From: Fibrobacter succinogenes
GTDB lineage: Bacteria > Fibrobacterota > Fibrobacteria > Fibrobacterales > Fibrobacteraceae
NCBI GenBank assembly: GCA_902776765.1
Contig: CACYRP010000005.1
Coordinates: 1-64,000, forward strand
Length of the DNA stretch: 64,000 nt
Direction of reading: 5' to 3'
The position numbers were made by a program, and so were the translations under genes. Below are positions 57,037 to 64,000 of this stretch, one piece after another. The stretch's first letter is position 1. Every line of letters starts with the position of its first letter. The notes under the pieces were generated by a model. The model saw only the letters and a program-made list of their open reading frames with translations, was not told the origin of the DNA and did no database searches.

Positions 57037-59661
57037 TCACTTCTTCACATCTTTCTTTTTCAACCAAGAACCGCAAAAGAACATCGAGAATATAACACTT
57101 GTCACAAGGAACATAAAGATGCCCATGCAAGCAAGGTGGCCAATGCCCTGCAAACCGCGGTGTGTTGTAAAGAGGAATCCAACAAAGCCAGCAATCGTGG
57201 TCATGGAGCTAGCCATCACGTTACGGCCCGTCGTATCAAAGAGTTGACGAAGATTCATGCCTTCATTGGACTTGGAGCACCAAGAAGTGATAAAGTGAAT
57301 TGTGGCGTCAATGCCAATGCCAAGCGTCATCGGAATCACAATCACGTTGTAGATGCTGATTTTTCCAAATTCAAAGAAGTAAGTCAAAGCGCCCAGCAAT
57401 CCAAGCGTAAGGAGCGCACCCATGCCGAACGAGACGCCACCCGCCAGGAACATCGATGGTTTGCGGAACGAAATAATCAGCGTGAGGAAAATGACAAGCA
57501 CAATGACCGAGGCCAAATTAAAGCTATCGGCCTTCACCGATTCAATCACGTCCGAAAGAATGAACTGCGAGGAGAAGGTGCGCAAGCGTTCGCCATCAAA
57601 ATTCCAGTTGCCATAGCGTTCCTGGAAACGGTGTAGCGCATGGGCATCCCAACTCGGGAAGTCGCCATAAATAAAGCCAATCTTACCATATGTGCCATCT
57701 TTTTCACGAAGCAAGTCGAGTGTCCAAGACGGGACATCTTCGGCGGCAAACGGCTTTTCCACTTGAGCCAACTTGCGAAGCGTTTGCACGTTCGTTGAAT
57801 CTTCGCCTTCGGCCTTGTCAAAGACGCGCGCTTCGACTAGGTCGCGAATTTCTTCGATGACTTCAAGGCGCTTTTCCTGGGAATCCGCAGGCGGCACAAA
57901 GCTCTTGAGCGTGAGGAAGCTACCAAGCAGAGGATCCTTTTCGTCATGGAGTCGAATCATCAACGTGTCATAAAGTTTGTCAAGCTGTTCTGGCTTAGAG
58001 CCCATCACCGCCGCAGGCGTAGAGGTCACAGCGCGGTTCGTGGCGCGAGTCACCTTGGTCGAAATTTTCTTTTCGGCAGCTGGGATAACCTTATCCGTAT
58101 GCACGCGACGCAAGTTCTTCAAGTTGTGTTCAAAATCCACATGCGGAGCAAAATACAATGACACGGCGCCAAGCACAAAGCCAATCAATGCCAAACGCTT
58201 GAAAAAAACATAAATTTGCTTTTCGCTCCAAGATTTGGGCAACAGCGAATTGTTCGGAGCAGCAGGGATTCCGCCCATGCAAGCGACAAATACCGGCAAA
58301 ACAAGGACAGAAGTCATCATACTGAAGAGAACGCCCATCGATGCCACAATGCCGAATTCATAGAATCCGCGGAAGTGCGCTACCAAAAGTGTAAGGAACG
58401 CGGCAATCGTCGTGAAGCTCGCCAAGATAAACGGCTTGAGCATCTTGCGCTGCGTCTCTTCGAGAACTTCTTCCAAAGAGCTGTACTTGTTCAAAAGCTT
58501 TTGCGCATTACCCAAAATATGAATGGAATAGTCAATACCAATGCCCAAAATAATCGAGGCGACAAACACCGTAAATGGATTCAACTTGCCATAGAAAAGT
58601 GCGGTAAAAGCAAGCGTCGGGAGGCACGCATAAAGCACAGAGCCGGTCACGAGAACTGGGCCTTTGACACTCCTGAAGAAGAACGCGGTCAAGAGGAAAA
58701 TCAAGACAAGGCTAATGCCAAACGAGAAAATACTGTCGTTTGCAACTTCATCGACTTCCTTCAAGCCTTCGTAAGTTCCTTCCACCGTGAACCGCGTAGG
58801 CACCGGATATTGCTTGCTGCGGAAGTAGGCCAAAAGTTCATCGGTCTTTGCCAAAATTTTCGTCACAAATTCATAGTCCGTCGAGGGCTTAATCAACTTT
58901 GCGTTTACGACGGCATTAAAGAGAATCTTACCCGTGCTATCCGGTTCCGGAGAACCGATCAAACGGTTCTTCAAGCTATCTGGGAGATAAGCCTTCGGGT
59001 TCCATTCCCTTTTCCCCGTTTCAGGTTCTACAGTTTCTTTCTTTTTAAAGAATGCATCGAAAGCACTCACCGCTTCTTCGGGAAGGCCAAGCTCCATCGG
59101 CAAATTTGCATCGAACCAAACGCGTTCTTTTTTTGCACTCGCTTCACCATTCGCAGAATCGGCAGCTCCATCGCCCAGCAAGTCAACCACAAGCGGGCCA
59201 TTCTTGCGGCCAATTTCGAGTTGCAAATCTTCCAGGTTGTCGCGGATGTTTTCAAGGTGCTTGACCGGGAGGTACAAAAGCGCGTTGTCCTTGAAGAACT
59301 GGTTATCGTTATCCACCTGCGTAGAGACGAAATCCCCTTGCCAATTTTTGTGGATGTAATTTTGAATTGAATCTTGCAAGGCAGCGGCCAACTCCACGCT
59401 TTCACTCTGGATGGCGATCATGAATCGGTCGGTACTGCCAAAGCGTTCGTAAGATTCTTCGAGAGCCTTTACGCTCGGCGTATCTTCGGGCAAGAGGTGT
59501 GAAAGATCGGCATCCAGTTTGAGCCCCGGCTTCACAAGAATCGGGAACGCAAGGATGAGCGCAAGGATAATATAAAAAGCTAAGGCCGCATACTTATGAC
59601 GGCAAATGAGAGGGATATACCACTTGGAAAATTTTTCAGCAAATGATTTTTTCGTATTCAT
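57037..59661 (-). CDS. MMPL/RND-superfamily exporter
   Basis: Inner-membrane exporter, 874 residues with about 12 membrane helices in the RND 1+5, 1+5 arrangement. The N-terminal helix (YAALAFYIILALILAFPILV) precedes a large periplasmic loop (DADLSHLLPEDTPSVKALEE). Helices with FVASIILGIGIDYSIHILGN and IVIPMTLGIGIDATIHFITSW hold the paired GxxxDxxIH motifs of MMPL proton relays, one in each half. The lack of an adaptor and the size suggest a lipid or hydrophobic-compound exporter (HpnN-like) rather than a drug pump. Paired with the aspartoacylase gene downstream. Confidence 0.9.
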   Translation of the reverse strand: MNTKKSFAEKFSKWYIPLICRHKYAALAFYIILALILAFPILVKPGLKLDADLSHLLPEDTPSVKALEESYERFGSTDRFMIAIQSESVELAAALQDSIQNYIHKNWQGDFVSTQVDNDNQFFKDNALLYLPVKHLENIRDNLEDLQLEIGRKNGPLVVDLLGDGAADSANGEASAKKERVWFDANLPMELGLPEEAVSAFDAFFKKKETVEPETGKREWNPKAYLPDSLKNRLIGSPEPDSTGKILFNAVVNAKLIKPSTDYEFVTKILAKTDELLAYFRSKQYPVPTRFTVEGTYEGLKEVDEVANDSIFSFGISLVLIFLLTAFFFRSVKGPVLVTGSVLYACLPTLAFTALFYGKLNPFTVFVASIILGIGIDYSIHILGNAQKLLNKYSSLEEVLEETQRKMLKPFILASFTTIAAFLTLLVAHFRGFYEFGIVASMGVLFSMMTSVLVLPVFVACMGGIPAAPNNSLLPKSWSEKQIYVFFKRLALIGFVLGAVSLYFAPHVDFEHNLKNLRRVHTDKVIPAAEKKISTKVTRATNRAVTSTPAAVMGSKPEQLDKLYDTLMIRLHDEKDPLLGSFLTLKSFVPPADSQEKRLEVIEEIRDLVEARVFDKAEGEDSTNVQTLRKLAQVEKPFAAEDVPSWTLDLLREKDGTYGKIGFIYGDFPSWDAHALHRFQERYGNWNFDGERLRTFSSQFILSDVIESVKADSFNLASVIVLVIFLTLIISFRKPSMFLAGGVSFGMGALLTLGLLGALTYFFEFGKISIYNVIVIPMTLGIGIDATIHFITSWCSKSNEGMNLRQLFDTTGRNVMASSMTTIAGFVGFLFTTHRGLQGIGHLACMGIFMFLVTSVIFSMFFCGSWLKKKDVKK

Positions 59662-59739
59662 GCGTGAAAATATATTAATATTCCCACGCTACTTAAATCA
59701 AGGCCTCCGCAATTTCCGATAAACAGCGGAAAACAGAGA

Positions 59740-61674
59740 TTAATGGGGCAACATATTGTCGTTGCGCAAAAGCGAACGCAAAACTTTGCTTGCACCGACA
59801 GCATGCGACTTCCAAGAAAGCGACAAAGAATCCGAAACATGCTCAAATGAGCCATTTTTTCCTTTATACACATCATCGGATTCCAGGCCACCAGTCAACA
59901 CAGAATCGCGGAAACCGAGATAGTAAGCGTTTTGGGTATAGAATAGTGCAGGCTGTTCGGCCGGGCGTTTTTCGGTGAGCAAATCATAACCCCAAAAATG
60001 GTTCGGAGCACGCACTTGCGCCAAATCCAGAATCGTGGGGCCAATGTCCAGCTGCGAGGCAACATCTTCGCGGATCTCAAGACCTTTAAAGAGCGAGGTA
60101 TCCGCAGAGAAAATCCCCATGAAAATTTGCGCAGCCGAAACACCAAGCGGTTGCGGCACCTTGTAATCAATGGAATCCACAGGCGTATCATGGTCACCGA
60201 GAATCACGACAACCGTACGGTCAAAATCAGGCCTTGCATAAAGCGCTTCGAAAAAGCGGCCCATTTGCGCGTCCGTATAACGTAATGCATTCTTGAAACG
60301 CACCATCGCATCTTCGGGTTTTGCAGCGTAACTGTCTGGGTAACCATAAAACGGAATATGCGTAGCAATCGTATTGGCTGCAAGGAACCAAGCACTATCC
60401 GTTGGCATAGTCTTGAGCATTTCAATCGCAAGGTCCATCCCGAGACTGTCGGACGTTCCCGGAATTTTCGAGTCCTCAATAACGCGCCAGTTGTCGCCAT
60501 AAAAGCGTTCCACAAAAGGCAAAGTATGATCAAAAACAGGGTTCGAAACCGTCATGTACGCACGATGGTAATTTGTCAGATATTCCTGGAAACCTTTGAA
60601 ATGGTTCGAAGCATAGAACGCCGGCACATCGCGATTCGGGTGCGATGGGAACCCAAGGTAAGTCGAAGTTGTTCCGCGCACGGTCGGATAACTGCCACTG
60701 AACGCATTCTTGAACCAAAGCCCGCCTACAGAAGAAGCCAATTTCCACAAGTTCGGCGCAACCGAAGTATCGCCTTCGAGCATTTTGTTCAGCACGCGAC
60801 CCTTGTAAGATTCTCCGAAAATGAACACAATGTTGTACGGCTTGGTCGCCTTGTATTCATGTTGCGGCGCATTGCGGTAGCCAGGGAATTCTGCATTTGG
60901 GCGAGCACCTGCAAAATCAGCAGGCAAAAAGGCATCGAGGTCATGGACAAGTTCATCCGTAATAGAATAACCATCACGGAAAAATTCAAAAGATTCCAAC
61001 CCAGCAATGTGCAACACAGGTGCCGTCAGCGTCCACTTTCCAAGCGTAAAGCGCCAATCGATTTTAAAGGGGAAATTCGTTATGCCACGTGCACCGACCA
61101 AGAACAAAATCAAGGGAATCACTGAAAGGACAATTCCCGAAGCTAGCATAGCCACAGGAACTTTCTTATCCGAAAGCTTTGCAATGCGCTTTTCCATCAT
61201 GGTCATGCGCTTTTGACGAATCGAATACGTCACACAAAACGCGATGCCTCCGGCTAAAATCAAGAATACAAGCCCAATCCAGAGAACCGTGCCTACGCCA
61301 TCGCCACCGAGAGTCGAAACAGTTGTCTCATCCGTAATATTCGAAACATGGAAATAAGTACGAACAAAAGAATAAGAAAGACGTTGGTGATTAAAGCGGA
61401 AAATTTCGTAGTCCGCAATCGCAAAGAAAAAATAGACGACATAAAAAACAGCTAGTGCGCGAGGACTCTTCAAAAACGTGAAGATCGAAGACATCACAAG
61501 GATGGCGCCGTATGCCATAAAAACTTGCCAAATCGTTTTGCCAGCAAACATTTCGGACATCGAAAGTCCAAGCGGATCCGGCAAAGCGTAAAACAAAACA
61601 AGCATCACCGTCTGCAACAAAAGTGCTACAGACGTAATCAATATAAACGGATTTTTCAAAAGCTGTTTAATCAT
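59740..61674 (-). CDS. Membrane-bound sulfatase-fold phosphotransferase (LtaS/EptA-like)
   Basis: Polytopic membrane enzyme, probable phosphoglycerol or phosphoethanolamine transferase. The start is ATG 61672-61674 (MIKQLLKNPFILITSVALLL); upstream extension is unsupported. Five hydrophobic segments occupy residues 1-180. The sulfatase domain begins at YNIVFIFGESYKGR (metal-binding Glu), with the nucleophile Thr in YPTVRGTTSTYLGFPSH. THIPFYGYPDS and VVVILGDHDTPVD (Asp-His metal pair) follow, as in LtaS. Length of 644 is typical. It acts on envelope glycolipid or polysaccharide; the organism is Gram-negative so lipoteichoic acid is unlikely. Confidence 0.88.
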   Translation of the reverse strand: MIKQLLKNPFILITSVALLLQTVMLVLFYALPDPLGLSMSEMFAGKTIWQVFMAYGAILVMSSIFTFLKSPRALAVFYVVYFFFAIADYEIFRFNHQRLSYSFVRTYFHVSNITDETTVSTLGGDGVGTVLWIGLVFLILAGGIAFCVTYSIRQKRMTMMEKRIAKLSDKKVPVAMLASGIVLSVIPLILFLVGARGITNFPFKIDWRFTLGKWTLTAPVLHIAGLESFEFFRDGYSITDELVHDLDAFLPADFAGARPNAEFPGYRNAPQHEYKATKPYNIVFIFGESYKGRVLNKMLEGDTSVAPNLWKLASSVGGLWFKNAFSGSYPTVRGTTSTYLGFPSHPNRDVPAFYASNHFKGFQEYLTNYHRAYMTVSNPVFDHTLPFVERFYGDNWRVIEDSKIPGTSDSLGMDLAIEMLKTMPTDSAWFLAANTIATHIPFYGYPDSYAAKPEDAMVRFKNALRYTDAQMGRFFEALYARPDFDRTVVVILGDHDTPVDSIDYKVPQPLGVSAAQIFMGIFSADTSLFKGLEIREDVASQLDIGPTILDLAQVRAPNHFWGYDLLTEKRPAEQPALFYTQNAYYLGFRDSVLTGGLESDDVYKGKNGSFEHVSDSLSLSWKSHAVGASKVLRSLLRNDNMLPH

Positions 61675-61718
61675 CGTAACCAACAAAAAAGAACCGAACC
61701 GAAATATACAAAAGTTCG

Positions 61719-62093
61719 TCAAAACGCGAGTGCGTTCACCCAGTAGCAAAATGCAGTTATTGCCGAGAGCGGTGTCATCACGTATTTTTCTTTTTTGCTT
61801 TTCGAAGCGAGATTGGCAAAGCAATTCATCGTCAAATAAACAGCCAAGGCAATCCCGATAATCTTCGTGACTTTATGAGAAAACCACAAGGACATATGGC
61901 CGCCGAGTTGCAAAAGCACAACGGCAAAGAAAACTTGCAAAAGCAACTGTACCGCAAGCACAATGCGCAATTTGGCCGGGAAAACTTTAAATCGACCACC
62001 CAAGGTAAACGCACCTAGCGGCGCCCCGAGAATCAAGGCAACACTCATCACTACGACGAGCATCAGTAAAACGGCACCAATTATCGCTGTCAT
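61719..62093 (-). CDS. Small four-helix membrane protein
   Basis: Not recognised. The start is ATG 62091-62093 (MTAIIGAVLLMLVVVMSVAL); earlier in-frame codons are TTG. Hydrophobic segments lie near residues 2-26, 43-65, 74-94 and 106-122, separated by short basic loops (FKVFPAKLR, ASKSKKEKY). GGFG and proline near AFTLGGRFKVFPAKL resemble small integral-membrane proteins of unknown role. It lies 44 bp upstream of the sulfatase-fold gene on the same strand. Confidence 0.65.
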   Translation of the reverse strand: MTAIIGAVLLMLVVVMSVALILGAPLGAFTLGGRFKVFPAKLRIVLAVQLLLQVFFAVVLLQLGGHMSLWFSHKVTKIIGIALAVYLTMNCFANLASKSKKEKYVMTPLSAITAFCYWVNALAF

Positions 62094-62139
62094 CAAATTT
62101 TCCAAGTCTTTGTCTTTTACGTTTCAGAAAAGTAGTTTA

Positions 62140-64000
62140 CTATTCCTCGGAATTTTCTTCAGTCTTTACGCACCGAACAGAAAATCCGCGTTCCTTTTCG
62201 TTATAGTTTCGATCATTAATCGTAATATAGTTCCTACGATAATCAAAGAAGGCGTAAACGGCGATTTTTAAACCATCCGCTTCATTTGCTGTCCAGAAGT
62301 TTGCAAAAAGTCCATCATCGTCAAATTCAGTCTGGCTAAAATCAGCATGAGGGTCCGCATATTTTCCGTAATACGCGCCCGTCGGGATGACCGAGAATCC
62401 ATAAGGATCCGTCGATGCGCCATAACTCGACGTTTTCCAGCCCTTTGACGACATCAAGAGTCCCGAAGAACCATCAACCTTTTTCACATAATCCGCTAAA
62501 GTACGCCATTCCGTAGAATCTGGAACATGCCAGCCATCAGGGCAAATCCCTTGATGCGGAGATTGAATCTTTTCAGCAGCCCAAGAAATCCTATAGTACA
62601 TAGAGAAATCCATCGCAGCAGTCCACGAATATAACCTGCCTCCAACATCGCAATTCTTATCCTGATTATTGTAGCACCAGGATTCTCCAATCAAATTATC
62701 ATTTTCCTTGGTGTAATAATTCAGGTTTTCAGCCATCCACGTCTGAGTCCCGATAACGACCGTCTTGTATTCCTTGCCATCACGGGGGTCCTTCATCTTC
62801 CCGTAATTGACTTCGCTGTTCATGTAGTATTCTTTCGGATGGTCATAAGTCGTCGCCGGACGCCAGTAGCCATTGCCGCCATCGCAGATATAAATTTCAT
62901 TGCGCGGGGTCGTCATGAACTCTCCAGACCTCTTGGCAGTACAAGCTTTCTCATAAAGTTTTTCAGTGGAGAACATCAATCGCCATACTTCATTTTCACA
63001 GACGTAGTATTCGCCAAGATTCTTGCTATTGCCATTTTTCAGCTGAAGATAATCGCCATCATTTTCGTCCGTGCATGCACCAAAGCCATAAGCTTCGCCG
63101 ACAAACAGTCCCACATACTTTTCAAACGCAGGGACTTGAGGATTGATTTCTTCAAGCATTTGGCGAATACCGCTCATTCCATATTTGTAGGACATAATCC
63201 AGTCGGCCATCGCGACACGCATTTTTTCACTGTTGTCCCATGTTCCGTCTTCTTCGATATTATTAGCAATACTCGTAAGGCGGCTCAGAAAATCCGTTTC
63301 TTCCAAATCCCCCTGCAAGAGGATCGACGCGGCAAGCAACTTTGCATCATCCGAAGTTTTTCCAAAGATCGTCAAGTCTTCAAAAGAACGATTCGCACCG
63401 CCAAAACCGAAAGCCTTCATGATTTCCTGTTCTGCAGCCGCCTTTGCCGCAGGCACATTCTTATACAAGCCGCTCTTGGTATAAAGATACACCACACGTT
63501 TATAAATCAAATGCATCAGCACATTGATGTTTACGCTTTCGCGGTCTTTCAAGTCAACGATACCACGTAATGTCACGGGTGCCGTAGAATTTTCGAACAA
63601 GTTTTCGTTATAATAATTGCCATTGACCTGCAATTGGGCATATTGACTAGACAATGTTACCTTTGGAGAGGTAAAGCTACCTTGCTTGCCCGTCACTTCC
63701 CATTCAAAGTTTGTCCCCGTCAAATCCAGTTCTTCGTCGAGTTCAGACAATTTAACAGTGCTTCCCACCGCAAAAGGCCCCTTTTCGGCAACACCCTTAA
63801 AAGATTTTTTATTGATGGCAATCGTCTTTACGTTTTCTCCAGAACCGACGACACTTGAACTCGATTCAGTAACACTGCTAGAACTCGACTTTTGGGAACT
63901 GCTGGACTTGCCAACAGAGCTAGACGAAACCGTTTTCGAGGATGAGGATTTTTTATCGTCAGAATCAGACGAATTCACCTTGGAAGCCGACGAATCTCCA
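62140..64000 (-). CDS. FISUMP domain surface protein, 5' end outside window
   Basis: Member of the Fibrobacter succinogenes major paralogous family (TIGR02145); role unknown, probably on the cell surface. The frame runs on past the right edge without a start, so the N-terminus, likely a lipoprotein signal, is missing. The visible part starts with a polyserine linker (SSSSKTVSSSSVGKSSSSQ). A domain of about 270 residues follows (KGVAEKGPFAVGSTVKLSEL, VTLRGIVDLKDRESVNINVL). The FISUMP domain reads GKMKDPRDGKEYKTVVIGTQ, TWMAENLNYYTKEN, GGRLYSWTAAMDFSMYY, GICPDGWHVPDSTEWRTL, FWTANEADG, GFSVRCVK. All family boxes are present. Confidence 0.93.
   Translation of the reverse strand, partial: GDSSASKVNSSDSDDKKSSSSKTVSSSSVGKSSSSQKSSSSSVTESSSSVVGSGENVKTIAINKKSFKGVAEKGPFAVGSTVKLSELDEELDLTGTNFEWEVTGKQGSFTSPKVTLSSQYAQLQVNGNYYNENLFENSTAPVTLRGIVDLKDRESVNINVLMHLIYKRVVYLYTKSGLYKNVPAAKAAAEQEIMKAFGFGGANRSFEDLTIFGKTSDDAKLLAASILLQGDLEETDFLSRLTSIANNIEEDGTWDNSEKMRVAMADWIMSYKYGMSGIRQMLEEINPQVPAFEKYVGLFVGEAYGFGACTDENDGDYLQLKNGNSKNLGEYYVCENEVWRLMFSTEKLYEKACTAKRSGEFMTTPRNEIYICDGGNGYWRPATTYDHPKEYYMNSEVNYGKMKDPRDGKEYKTVVIGTQTWMAENLNYYTKENDNLIGESWCYNNQDKNCDVGGRLYSWTAAMDFSMYYRISWAAEKIQSPHQGICPDGWHVPDSTEWRTLADYVKKVDGSSGLLMSSKGWKTSSYGASTDPYGFSVIPTGAYYGKYADPHADFSQTEFDDDGLFANFWTANEADGLKIAVYAFFDYRRNYITINDRNYNEKERGFSVRCVKTEENSEE

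Overview
The window looks like chromosomal DNA of a Fibrobacter species (phylum Fibrobacterota). The marker evidence is a FISUMP (Fibrobacter succinogenes major paralogous, TIGR02145-type) protein at the right edge and a TIGR02147-family regulator coupled to a lipoprotein. Also typical are the polyserine linkers in most exported proteins and several secreted proteins ending in a type IX-like C-terminal sorting module. No transposase, integrase, rRNA or CRISPR array was seen. One tRNA (Gly, CCC) is present.

Layout. 1-6.0 kb (minus): an RND efflux pair (permease cut by the left edge, lipoprotein adaptor) and two coupled envelope proteins of one family. 6.1-9.0 kb: a large secreted MBG-repeat protein. 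9.2-10.4 kb: rpsF-rpsR-rplI with a clear sigma70 promoter and a structured leader. 10.5-17.5 kb: two hypothetical envelope proteins, trpS, an RNase D homologue, a membrane-anchored 5-FCL-like protein and a SpoU methyltransferase with a long Arg-rich tail. 17.6-22.9 kb: a CotH-like kinase with a Gly-rich insert, cysK with an RBS-sequestering palindrome, and the lipoprotein/TIGR02147 pair. 23-25.5 kb: rubrerythrin, then an AAA_14/DUF4143 ATPase preceded by three 33-bp iterated dyads. 25.5-32.4 kb: a family 9 pectate-lyase-like protein flanked by direct repeats, a two-module secreted protein, a DUF4434 protein, a small lipoprotein and a DUF4419 protein.

32.5-45.3 kb is a defence island, all on the minus strand. 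A type I restriction-modification locus (hsdM, hsdS ... hsdR) is split by five genes: three tandem AbiTii-domain paralogues and an AbiEi-like/AbiEii pair. A second AbiEi/AbiEii pair lies upstream of hsdM. Inverted repeats sit in front of both AbiEi-type genes. In the inner module hsdR follows the toxin-like gene by 9 nt, so restriction could be transcribed from the abortive-infection promoter. This arrangement is the best candidate here for an undescribed system.

45.3-64 kb returns to housekeeping and envelope functions: carboxynorspermidine-synthase-type dehydrogenase and speA, three family 2 glycosyltransferases, nudC, tRNA-Gly, a HAD-IIA phosphatase whose N-terminus contains repeat-derived sequence, an aspartoacylase-like hydrolase, an MMPL exporter, an LtaS-type sulfatase-fold enzyme and the FISUMP protein.

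Intergenic DNA carries two notable repeat classes. The first is degenerate period-7 arrays (TAGG/CCTA, TTAGTGG, ACTAGTA types) touching gene ends, with opposite orientation at 5' and 3' ends. The second comprises several dispersed hairpin repeats, one of which has entered a coding frame.
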